64,000 nt of DNA from Bugulina stolonifera (lineage: Eukaryota; Bryozoa; Gymnolaemata; Cheilostomatida; Bugulidae). Shown piece after piece: positions 12,901 to 19,813 of the stretch. The DNA lies in assembly GCA_935421135.1 (NCBI GenBank), contig OW285188.1, forward strand, positions 27,564,433 to 27,628,432, read 5' to 3'. The translations under genes were made by a program, and so were the position numbers. The notes beneath the pieces are model-generated. The model saw only the letters and a program-made list of their open reading frames with translations, was not told the DNA's origin and made no database searches. Within the stretch, counting starts at the first letter, position 1. Each line of letters begins with the position of its first letter.

Positions 12901-15900
12901 TATACGCTGTAGGTATGTGTACATGTGCGTATATACGCTGTAGGTGTGTGTACATGTGCGTATATACGCTGTAGGTATGTGTACATGTGCGTATATACGC
13001 TGTAGGTGTGTGTACATGTGCGTATATACGCTGTAGGTGTGTGTACATCTGCGTATATACGCTGTAGGTGTGTGTACATGTGCGTATATACGCTGTAGGT
13101 GTGAGTACATGTGCGTATATACGCTGTAGGTGTGTGTACATGTGCGTATATACGCTGTAGGTGTGTGTACATGTGTGTATATACGCTGTAGGTGTGTGTA
13201 CATGTGCGTATATACGCTGTAGGTGTGTGTACATGTGCGTATATACGCTGTAGGTGTGTGCTGGCCCAACAAGTACCCCAAGCTGAACGAGTTGATGAGG
13301 AGCTGCTGGGAGGAAGATCCGGACGAACGTCCAGTATTCACTGTCATCAAACATAAACTCAAACTTATCAACAATGGAGGGTAGGTACTAATAGTGCAGT
13401 GCACAGTTGTGCGCAGGTGCTCACAGGTGCTCACAGGTGCTCACAGGTATTAATAGTACAGTACACAGGTGCTCACAGGTACTCACATATGTGCGCATGT
13501 CTACACACTACAGTGCCTGAATATCTCAACCCCTCTGAGCTAGCAATAGAAATGTTGGTTTATTTAATAAAGCAGGTGATGAGAACTGCAACAGTCGTAA
13601 CTCAGTAAATTAACAAGCCCACTTATGTATGTGATTTGCGCTGTAGGAAGACACAACTGGTTGACCACATGGTGAGGATGTTAGAGAGATACGCAGACAA
13701 CCTGGAGGAGTTGGTAGAGGAGAGAACGGAAGAACTGGAGCAGGAGAAGCAGAAAACAGATGAACTACTACATTCTATGCTCCCCAAGTGAGTGTTTACA
13801 CTAGTTAATACATAACCCACCTCTCACCAAGTTAGTGTTTACACTAGTTAATACATAACCCACCTCTCCCCAAATACCTAGCTAGGCCATACTTTCCACA
13901 TTTTCATTGCAGACAAGTTGCCTCCAAGCTGAAACTCGGTCACTCTGTTCAACCTGAAACTTTTGATTCTGTTTCCATATTCTTCTCTGATATAGTTGGC
14001 TTTACAAGTATAGCTTCTCGCAGTGAACCATTGGAGGTATGTATAGATAAGTACTATATACTAGTATATACAGGTATAGCTTCTCACAGTGAACCATTGG
14101 AGGTATGTATAGATAAGTACTATATACTAGTATATACAAGTATAGCTTCTCACAATCAACCATTGGAGGTATGTATAGATAAGTACTATATACTAGTATA
14201 TACAAGTATAGCTTCTCGCAGTGAGCCATTGGAGGTATGTATAGATAAGTACTATATACTAGTATATACAAGTATAGCTTCTCACAGTGAACCATTGGAG
14301 GTATGTATAGATAAGTACTATATACTAGTATATACAGGTATAGCTTCTCGCAGTGAGCCATTGGAGGTATGTATAGATAAGTACTATATACTAGTATATA
14401 CAGGTATAGCTTCTCACAGTGAACCATTGGAGGTATGTTTAGATAAGTACTATATACTAGTATATACAGGTATAGCTTCTCACAGTGAACCATTGGAGGT
14501 ATGTATAGATAAGTACTATATACTAGTATATACAAGTATAGCTTCTCACAGTGAACCATTGGAGGTATGTATAGATAAGTACTATATACTAGTATATACA
14601 AGTATAGCTTCTCACAGTGAACCATTGGAGGTATGTATAGATAAGTACTATATACTAGTATATACAAGTATAGCTTCTCACAGTGAACCATTGGAGGTAT
14701 GTATAGATAAGTACTATATACTAGTATATACAGGTATAGCTTCTCGCAGTGAGCCATTGGAGGTATGTATAGATAAGTACTATATACTAGTATATACAGG
14801 TATAGCTTCTCACAGTGAACCATTGGAGGTATGTATAGATAAGTACTATATACTAGTATATACAAGTATAGCTTCTCACAGTGAACCATTGGAGGTATGT
14901 ATAGATAAGTACTATATACTAGTATATACAGGTATAGCTTCTCGCAGTGAGCCATTGGAGGTATGTATAGATAAGTACTATATACTAGTATATACAGGTA
15001 TAGCTTCTCACAGTGAACCATTGGAGGTATGTATAGATAAGTACTATATACTAGTATATACAAGTATAGCTTCTCACAGTGAACCATTGGAGGTATGTAT
15101 AGATAAGTACTATATACTAGTATATACAGGTATAGCTTCTCGCAGTGAGCCATTGGAGGTATGTATAGATAAGTACTATATACTAGTATATACAGGTATA
15201 GCTTCTCACAGTGAACCATTGGAGGTATGTTTAGATAAGTACTATATACTAGTATATACAGGTATAGCTTCTCGCAGTGAACCATTGGAGGTATGTTTAG
15301 ATAAGTACTATATACTAGTATATACAGGTATAGCTTCTCACAGTGAACCATTGGAGGTATGTATAGATAAGTACTATATACTAGTCTATACAGGTATAGC
15401 TTCTCACAGTGAACCATTGGAGGTATGTATAGATAAGTACTATATACTAGTATATACAGGCAGCAAATGTATTTCGCACCCATGAGTAGATTATATAATT
15501 ATATTACTCCATGTTTAGCAAATTTAAAAACTGAAACATTTGTTTTTCTTTTGCCATATCGCTTAGTTTGTGGAAGTCCTTTTGGTAAGGTGCTTGAAGC
15601 TGGATGAGTGATTTTAAAATCTCGTCTTGAATGTATTTTCTGTATATATGTAAGCTCAAAATAATAAAAAAAGGCCAGCCCTTGCAGCGCATCTACTAAC
15701 AGATGCCATCTCTGCCTTCATTATAATAGAGCCTGACAAGTTCAGTGTTATGTTTATGTATTATTATAGCTGTTGTATATGTTATATAAATACTCTGTTT
15801 GTAGATTGTCGTCATGTTAAACAAGCTGTACACTCTGTTTGATAAGATCATAGGATCTTATGAGGTCTACAAGGTTTGTCTCCACATGCATATCTTCCAC

Positions 15901-18900
15901 TTACGCTGTACTAATATGTGCTTGTGTATATACAGTACTACACTGAACACTACACTAAACACTACAATGTATATACAGTCGTAATACACACCATACAATG
16001 TACTGTATATACAGTAATACACACCATACAATGTACTGTATATACAGTAATACACGATACAATGTACTGTATATACAGTAATACACACCATACAATGTAC
16101 ATGTATATACAGTAGTAATACACGATACATTCTACAGGTGGAAACAATAGGGGATGCATACATGGTGTGTAGTGGGCTCCCTGAGAGAATAGACTACCAT
16201 GCTAGTGAGATTGCCTGCATGTCACTTGACTTCCTTGACGCTGTTAGGGGCTTCATTATTGATCATCTACCAGAGGAGCAGCTCAAACTCAGGATTGGTG
16301 AGTAGAGCATGTACATACATGTACATAAATGTACATACCTGTTACATGTATATACATCTCATTCCTGTATGTCTGATTAGTGTGATACCAGCTCACATAC
16401 TAACAGTATATACTAACCATGTAAATCCTAAGTTTCCTGTCTTACAGGTCTACATACAGGGTCTTGTGTTGCTGGTGTAGTTGGTATTGCCATGCCACGC
16501 TACTGTCTATTCGGTGATACAGTCAATATGGCCAGCCGCATGGAATCTACTGGTGAAGGTACTTATATACTCTTAGCAAATAGCATGTTATATAATGTTG
16601 ATCTGATTTAGGCTCTGGAATGTAAAATGCTGCTCCTAAACACTTGTGAAATGCTACCAGTTCACCATTATATACTTGTATATGAACACCATACATGGCT
16701 AAAGTAGCAGTAACCCGTCCAACATACATGTACTGCCATTGTTAATACAGCATTAAAGATACACTGCAGCTCACCAATGAACAAGGAGTTGCTACGTTCT
16801 GATCACGGATTCATAACACAGAAGAGAGGAAAGATAGAGGTTAAAGGGAAAGGCAAGCAGGTCACTTACTGGTTATTAAAGAAGGGTGGAGAGGAGAACA
16901 GGGGGAAGCAGATGGCACACTCCACAAGGTAAATTAATCGATTTAGTGTCAGCATTATGTAGTCATAGAGAATGAGTATTATTACTATTTCCTAGCCAAC
17001 TAATAGGTTCATATTGTGTCGATAATGCTGTATTTTGTGCGATACTTTTTGTAAAGGAGTTGTCAGTTCATGTGCTACCTAGCCGAGAGTGGAAAACTCC
17101 TTCTAGATCCTATTTCTATGTATTGGTATTCAAATGCAATGCCAGTGGCAGTACTGGACTATACACATGTATGTTACAGTACTCTCGATATATGTATTCT
17201 ACATGTACATTACAGTGCTGTTAGTGGTACATATATTACAATGGTATTATAATGTAAAAGCTGTACAAGTACATGTATGTTACTGTGTTATATTTATACA
17301 CGTATGTATTACAATGTTATATTTATACACGTACATGTAATACAATGTTATATTTATACATGTATGTATTACAATGTTATAGTTATACATGTATGTATTA
17401 CAATGTTATAGTTATACATGTACATGTAATAATATTACAGTGTTATATCACAGTGTTATATTTATACATGTACATGTATATTGCAATGTTATAGTTATAT
17501 ACATGTCAATGTATATTACAATGTTATAGTTATATGTAGTTATATATGTACATGTATATTACAATGTTATAGTTATATATGTACATGTATATTACAGTGG
17601 TGAAAGTGTTGTCAGCGCAGCTAGACACGCTGGCTATGATGACATGTCATCAAATACTCATTACGATGATGTGGATCCAAGTGACTCCATATCCAACGCT
17701 CCTCGCAGAGGAAGTGACATGTCCGGATATACCGAAGGCAATGCATACGTCCTCTTAGACTTACCTGACTTGTCTCGAGATAGCGGCAACAGATCTGCAG
17801 GGGCTTCAGATGTCAGTGGTATTCACGCTAGCGAGAGCATTAGAAGTATTGGCGATATTTCCGTTAACAGGAAGAGCAGCCCTAGCTCCAGTGTAAGAAT
17901 TACACACTCTAAACTCTATGTCCATTTTCTTCAATTTACAACATATTATAGTATCAAAGACACTAAGGGGGTAAAGATACAAGTACCAATGGACCCTGTT
18001 CCCCTCCCCCAACTCCTCTATTTAAGATTACGGTGTGACATATTGCTCACCGTAGCTTTCACTTTGGGGACAGGAAGTTTTCAAAACAGAGTTGTGTGTC
18101 CCTCCCATCATTTGTGTTGGCAATGAACTACAATGCATTAAATACAATGTAGACCTACATATACATGTATATATTATAGGCTAGGTGATTGTTTACTTCT
18201 ACTCTTGTGTTAGTTTCTCTTGTTAATTCACCTTACAGAGCTATAATTTAGCCTCAATTCCTCAAGAGGAAGAGGATATTGGTGATTCAAATGATCTGAA
18301 ATTAAGATCCAATACACATTCTGAAATTGGAAAGAAAAAATGGCGTCCACCTACACCAGCTCGAAAGAGTAGCTTTCAGCATGCTAAGACGGCCATACTG
18401 CACGGTACAGAGAGAATAAGGAAACGGTCTGTTGGGAAGGTGACACCATTACAAGATAGTTTAGCAGAGTTATCACTGATAAAGACGTTGCCCGATGTAA
18501 AGAGGTTGATATCACAGCCAGAGGAAACAGGTGTGTCTAGTCTCTCAATTGCCCCTACTTTCATTTTGTACTCTAAACTCATGAGATATTCTTTTTTTCA
18601 CTGTTTTATTTGTGTAGGGCTTTTAGTAAAACAATTCTGAAAACCATTAATACTCGTAGATTGTCGTGACGATATAAACCCTACGATGTGGTGAAACACA
18701 TTATCGTCCATTGAGACTAAATTTTGGTGTATTGCATTACCTGCCCACCTATCACTACATTTACGATCCTCTGTTGTTTTATCAGTCTCTGCTGGCTAGC
18801 TATCATGCTGTATACTATCATTTCAGAACCAGTATTTGTGAAACCCCAGCAGGCGTTGCCTGCAAACTATAGGAATTCTAAGAGATTCCAGATAGAAGAG

Positions 18901-19092
18901 GAGTACGAGTCAGCTCCGTCTCTGACAGCTGTTGAGAGCATGTCTAAGGCTATGAAGAAGAACCGTGGTAATAGAAGGAATACTATTGAGACAGTTGGTA
19001 GTGGTATTGATAACATGGTCTATACTGATATTCCAGATATCAGGGTAAAGGACTATAACTGTGCTGCTGACCAAGATGACATGGAGGTTTAA
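777..19092 (+). CDS. Receptor-type (membrane) guanylate cyclase, 3' part of gene
   Basis: This is a natriuretic-peptide-receptor-like enzyme converting GTP to cGMP at the plasma membrane. Exons read from splice sites: 777-993, 8862-9074, 9573-9808, 10187-10351, 10841-11017, 11341-11536, 11698-11859, 12204-12293, 13254-13380, 13647-13787, 13913-14036, 15805-15873, 16138-16297, 16448-16558, 16751-16928, 17598-17892, 18239-18530, 18827-19092. They sum to 3219 nt (1073 codons with stop) and every junction keeps frame. Domain order is ligand-binding end, TM, kinase homology, signalling helix, cyclase, long tail. The signal peptide and most of the extracellular domain lie left of the window. The gene is odd in three ways: the first intron hosts TXNDC12, several exon edges are copied into minisatellites, and the tail is about 300 residues. 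Family assignment is firm; the ligand is unknown. Confidence 0.93.
1015..1211. repeat. 35-bp minisatellite, left half (split by hAT insertion)
   Basis: Units of about 35 bp contain ggtacataaggtacatacat and gtatagtatactata. The array resumes at 4157 after the transposon. It begins just 20 nt downstream of the exon donor at 994. Confidence 0.93.
1212..1219. repeat. 8-bp target-site duplication (left) of hAT element
   Basis: The sequence GGTACATA immediately precedes the element's CAGGGGCG terminus. The identical 8 bases follow the right terminus at 4157-4164. Eight-base duplications are diagnostic of hAT transposition, although this array itself contains the word ggtacata. Confidence 0.88.
1220..4156 (-). 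mobile_element. hAT-superfamily DNA transposon inserted in the minisatellite
   Basis: The element is 2,937 bp. The left end, CAGGGGCGTATATTGC, is the inverted complement of the right end, GCAATATACGCCTCTG, with one mismatch. It is flanked by an 8-bp duplication. A GC-rich subterminal block (about 1290-1375) with inverted words may fold. Transposase-like coding lies on the minus strand between 3182 and 1907. I see no N-terminal zinc-finger exon, so the copy is probably defective. It sits in an intron of the guanylate cyclase. Confidence 0.9.
1907..3182 (-). pseudogene. hAT transposase (ZMYM1/THAP12-like), partial, split by introns
   Basis: Three blocks are readable. Near 3100-2870, in order: [20 protein letters not shown], then a Cys-Gly-Lys-Gln turn, then [18 protein letters not shown]; this resembles the 'CGRQ-HRSN-P---PE-Y-R' block of these transposases. 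Near 2620-2390: [20 protein letters not shown]. Near 2130-2000: [20 protein letters not shown] followed by [14 protein letters not shown], the hATC dimerisation motif 'LP-T-CE-ERSFS-L--LK--LRSTMG--RL'. Donor-like GT follows the first block. Catalytic N-terminal parts are not recognised, so this is called partial. Confidence 0.8.
4157..4360. repeat. 35-bp minisatellite, right half
   Basis: This continues the array interrupted at 1219, with about six units of the same 35-bp sequence, beginning with the duplicated GGTACATA. Confidence 0.93.
4361..4800. other. Intron sequence with one rejected exon-like patch
   Basis: This is non-repetitive AT-rich intron. A patch around 4605-4730 is open in one frame and preceded by attatag, but its phase does not join either flanking cyclase exon, and the direct 993-to-8862 junction already matches the family. 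Confidence 0.5.
4801..6190. repeat. 37-bp minisatellite array, ~37 copies
   Basis: The unit is tacactgtatgttatagtg followed by tgacaatgtatatatacc. Variants alternate tatg/tctg and gtgtgac/gtatgac in blocks. Two units near 6030 and 6180 carry an extra tatata. The array lies in the cyclase intron, about 260 bp 3' of the TXNDC12 stop. Confidence 0.95.
6193..6198 (-). other. Candidate poly(A) signal for TXNDC12
   Basis: AATAAA on the minus strand lies about 255 nt past the TXNDC12 stop, right at the edge of the 37-bp array. No closer canonical signal is visible. Confidence 0.4.
6453..7652 (-). CDS. TXNDC12: TXNDC12 (ERp18/ERp19), ER thioredoxin-domain protein
   Basis: The gene is complete, with three exons on the minus strand: 7652-7538, 7071-6867 and 6627-6453 (stop 6455-6453), encoding 164 residues (human protein 172). 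The start gives an N-terminal signal peptide ([20 protein letters not shown]). The mature part has GWGDNIDWH, then [20 protein letters not shown] with the CxxC active site (WCGAC), [27 protein letters not shown] and YKYFYHA. It ends in KQEL, a KDEL-type ER retrieval signal. Junctions are HN and GG|Y, in phase. TXNDC12 is a thiol-disulphide oxidoreductase of the ER lumen. The gene is nested antisense inside a guanylate cyclase intron. Confidence 0.96.
6613..6816. repeat. 51-bp repeat, 4 copies, duplicating the TXNDC12 exon 3 acceptor
   Basis: Units begin at 6613, 6664, 6715 and 6766. On the minus strand each contains atattacag|gtatattcc, the exon 3 acceptor with the first exon bases. Use of any upstream copy reads YIPRIL then TAA, so only the copy nearest the exon yields the full protein. 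Confidence 0.92.
7653..8861. other. TXNDC12 upstream region and remainder of cyclase intron
   Basis: There are no coding signals. A 47-bp direct duplication sits near 8117-8213 (gcatctgcctatatacag, gtaagtacaccaatag). The bases just upstream of 7652 should hold the TXNDC12 promoter and 5' UTR, but I see no TATA box I would trust. Confidence 0.45.
8862..9074 (+). CDS. Receptor guanylate cyclase exon: end of ectodomain
   Basis: The acceptor is gtttcag and the donor gttaga. The translation contains [15 protein letters not shown], then [19 protein letters not shown] with a Cys shortly after. In this family the ligand-binding domain ends with a 'NGDRE-DY' strand and a juxtamembrane 'W-G--P-D-P-CGFD---C' disulphide loop, and both are visible here. 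The last base (G) joins AC of the next exon to give Asp, then [10 protein letters not shown] of the membrane segment. Confidence 0.9.
9573..9808 (+). CDS. Receptor guanylate cyclase exon: transmembrane segment and juxtamembrane region
   Basis: A hydrophobic run ([20 protein letters not shown]) is followed by a basic stop-transfer stretch (YKRSRHVKQ). A Ser-rich intracellular juxtamembrane region ends in a basic HPRKRLKRM. In animal receptor cyclases this Ser/Thr-rich stretch before the kinase-homology domain is a phosphorylation region. Here SLRSSSDK is the candidate site, which is inference. The acceptor is ttgtag and the donor gtacat; phase 1 in and 0 out agree with neighbours. Confidence 0.88.
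9880..10165. repeat. 49-bp minisatellite, 6 copies
   Basis: Units are cataatacacagttaggtat + actatacaatacttaccatg + tataagatg. The array is in the intron between the TM exon and the first kinase-homology exon. The fourth and fifth units are shortened (tataagttc). Confidence 0.93.
10187..13380 (+). CDS. Receptor guanylate cyclase: kinase-homology domain exons
   Basis: Six exons (10187-10351, 10841-11017, 11341-11536, 11698-11859, 12204-12293, 13254-13380) encode a kinase-like pseudokinase that regulates the cyclase. Landmarks in order: [13 protein letters not shown] (VAVK-like, but the usual Lys is Arg), [57 protein letters not shown] where active kinases have HRDLK--N, KITDIGV in place of [25 protein letters not shown], and [10 protein letters not shown]. 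Loss of the HRD aspartate and of the DFG motif is normal in this family and predicts no phosphotransfer. The exon ending at 10351 uses a weak donor (gtctgt), so that boundary is the least certain. Confidence 0.9.
10375..10790. repeat. Degenerate acttacacta-type repeat
   Basis: This is irregular tandem reiteration of words such as tacttacacta, gtacttacata and tatgtactta, without a constant period. It lies inside a cyclase intron. ORFs rich in Tyr, Thr and Leu across it are repeat artefacts. Confidence 0.85.
10990..11300. repeat. 51-53-bp repeat, ~6 copies, duplicating a kinase-homology exon donor
   Basis: The exon end tcagatatagccaag with donor gtaagtactgta is reiterated about six times. Each unit also has a pyrimidine tract plus cag (tttcctatcag), so every unit looks like an 11-nt micro-exon with its own acceptor and donor. 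The last copy has a damaged donor (gcaagt). The first added unit (51 bp) is in frame; the next is 53 bp and introduces TAG. Confidence 0.93.
11925..12198. repeat. 12-bp (tgtactacagtg) array adjoining an exon acceptor
   Basis: About 22 units of a tgtactacagtg type, with tcc, tgc and att variants. Each carries ctacag, a weak acceptor. The real acceptor, ttgttgtag, is at 12203 immediately after the array. Confidence 0.93.
12375..13262. repeat. 31-bp array, ~28 copies, duplicating a kinase-homology exon acceptor
   Basis: The unit is gtatatacgctgtag|gtgtg followed by tgtacatgtgc. The last unit's tacgctgtag is the acceptor of the exon starting at 13254, and its first bases (gtgtgtg) are part of the repeat. 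Splicing at any earlier copy runs into the TAG of the next unit. Long minus-strand ORFs (313-353 codons of His/Tyr/Thr) exist only because the repeat lacks stops in that direction. Confidence 0.95.
13647..13787 (+). CDS. Receptor guanylate cyclase exon: signalling helix / dimerisation coiled coil
   Basis: The exon encodes a charged amphipathic helix: [16 protein letters not shown], then [15 protein letters not shown] and HSMLP. This is the conserved linker of receptor and soluble cyclases ('NLE-LVEERT--L--EK-K---LL--MLP') that couples the kinase-homology domain to the cyclase dimer. The donor is aa|gtgagt. The 49-bp stretch from cccaagtgagtg is repeated once immediately downstream, so the donor region is duplicated. 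Confidence 0.92.
13781..13878. repeat. 49-bp direct duplication over an exon donor
   Basis: Two copies of a segment running from ccaagtgagtgtttacacta to acccacctctc. The first starts on the exon end and donor (cccaa|gtgagt); the second carries ccaagttagtg, a weaker copy of that donor. Confidence 0.85.
13913..16928 (+). CDS. Receptor guanylate cyclase: class III cyclase catalytic domain exons
   Basis: Exons 13913-14036, 15805-15873, 16138-16297, 16448-16558 and 16751-16928 encode the catalytic domain. [13 protein letters not shown] carries a metal-binding Asp. [20 protein letters not shown] and [16 protein letters not shown] follow; the Glu in VETIGDAY is the guanine-selecting residue of guanylate cyclases. 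[20 protein letters not shown] holds the base-recognition Cys and the catalytic Asn and Arg. All expected catalytic residues are present, so the enzyme should be active as a homodimer. The first exon ends SEPLE exactly where the 66-bp array starts; skipping the array gives SEPLE-IVVML, the normal family spacing. Confidence 0.95.
14003..15470. repeat. 66-bp minisatellite, ~22 copies, duplicating the cyclase-domain exon end and donor
   Basis: Each unit is the last ~33 nt of the exon (tatagcttctc, cagtgaaccattggag) plus the first ~33 nt of the intron (gtatgtatagataagtacta, tatactagtatatacag). Every unit therefore has donor ggag|gtatgt and an acceptor-like tatatacag. Sixty-six is divisible by three and no unit has a stop in the exon frame, so it translates as repeats of [12 protein letters not shown] + (G/S)IASHSEPLE. 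Unit variants (gtatag/agtatag, cacag/cgcag, gtttag) recur in a three-unit pattern. Confidence 0.97.
15475..15804. other. Cyclase intron with an unexplained open minus-strand stretch
   Basis: Unique sequence follows the 66-bp array. A minus-strand 62-codon ORF (15692-15504) includes [20 protein letters not shown]. It is not obviously repeat-derived but resembles nothing I can name and has no supporting splice context. The region ends in acceptor gtttgtag at 15804. Confidence 0.35.
15945..16130. repeat. ~33-bp minisatellite before a cyclase exon
   Basis: About five units combine aatacacaccatacaatgta with ctgtatatacagt, ending about 10 bp before the acceptor ttctacag (16137). Confidence 0.88.
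17160..17600. repeat. Irregular tacatgta / acaatgttat repeat in cyclase intron
   Basis: Loose reiteration of tattacaatgttatagttat and tacatgtacatgta words, running into the acceptor tattacag at 17597. There is no constant unit length. Confidence 0.85.
17598..19092 (+). CDS. Receptor guanylate cyclase: long C-terminal tail exons and stop
   Basis: Exons 17598-17892, 18239-18530 and 18827-19092 (stop TAA 19090-19092) continue in frame after the cyclase domain. They encode about 283 residues that I do not recognise. The composition is Ser-, Asp- and Glu-rich, with basic patches ([14 protein letters not shown] and RIRKRSVGK) and a C-terminus DQDDMEV. Vertebrate natriuretic-peptide receptors end soon after the cyclase domain, so this is a lineage-specific tail. 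Acidic DMEV at the terminus resembles a class of PDZ ligands (inference). A 160-codon ORF through 18126 is read-through past the donor at 17893. Confidence 0.82.
17893..18238. other. Cyclase intron, nothing recognised
   Basis: Unique intron between tail exons, bounded by gtaaga and caccttacag. I see no repeat or RNA. Confidence 0.5.
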
Positions 19093-19145
19093 TTGGTAAT
19101 CACTTAAGTTTCTTACTATATACTGCCTGTATGTAGCAGCTGTAG

Positions 19146-19151
19146 AATAAA
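19146..19151 (+). other. Poly(A) signal AATAAA for the guanylate cyclase gene
   Basis: A canonical AATAAA lies 54 nt after the stop codon, giving a short 3' UTR. The cyclase and GLI genes are tail to tail, and the GLI stop lies about 660 nt further on, so transcripts need not overlap. Confidence 0.6.
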
Positions 19152-19813
19152 TCCGTCCATAATACCAAAAATACTGTGTTCACATGATTGAAAAAGAGGA
19201 CAACTCCATTTATAGAGTTGAACCAGACAGGTGCTTTTGTATAACAGTAGATAGTTGTCACTAGAAGAAGGCATTGAGTGGTCAAATATTGCAAATGATG
19301 TATTTCAGGTATATAAATATTGCAAATGGTGTGTTTAAGGTATAAAAATATAAGTAGCTCTGTCTTGAGCTAGAAACATCTCGATAGATCAAAGAAGTAT
19401 AAGAACAAAACATGTAGGATAGTCAACAGTAGCATGATAGTATTGGGATAACCTTTGTCTGTATAACTTGCCGTTATAAATTATTATGCTTGATTTAGTA
19501 TTTAAAGGGAAGTAGAAAACCCTGGAATAGAATATGCTACACAAAGTAAACTATGTGAAAATTGATTGTCACAAAGCGGTAACAAAACTCCTTCCTAATT
19601 GCTGACAAAATTAACATATATACATGTACATGTATTTACCAATATATATGACTAAAAATCAAATAATGAACTGTGTATAGGAAATACAATATGTGATGGC
19701 ACATGTTGAGCATTAGAGGGTCTAGTAAAGTGATGCATACTGTATACTACACACTGTATACTACACACTGTACATGGTGTATGTACATGTGAAGATGCTG
19801 AGAGAGTGGGAGA
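19152..19813. other. Convergent intergenic region between guanylate cyclase and GLI
   Basis: This holds the 3' UTR end of the cyclase and the 3' UTR of GLI on the opposite strand. I found no canonical AATAAA on the minus strand for GLI. A short cacactgtatacta triplication lies near 19740-19775. Confidence 0.5.

Noticed and set aside
12231..13434. Minus-strand ORFs of 313-353 codons rich in His, Tyr and Thr
   Set aside because: They are reading frames through the 31-bp array; three overlapping frames are open at once and no start context or family match exists.
14002..15485. 484- and 493-codon ORFs on opposite strands
   Set aside because: Both arise from the 66-bp period being divisible by three. 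The minus one has no gene context. The plus one is only potentially translated as exon extension, reported as a finding instead of a gene.
17644..18126. 160-codon ORF as a separate gene
   Set aside because: It is cyclase tail exon 17598-17892 read through its donor into the intron.
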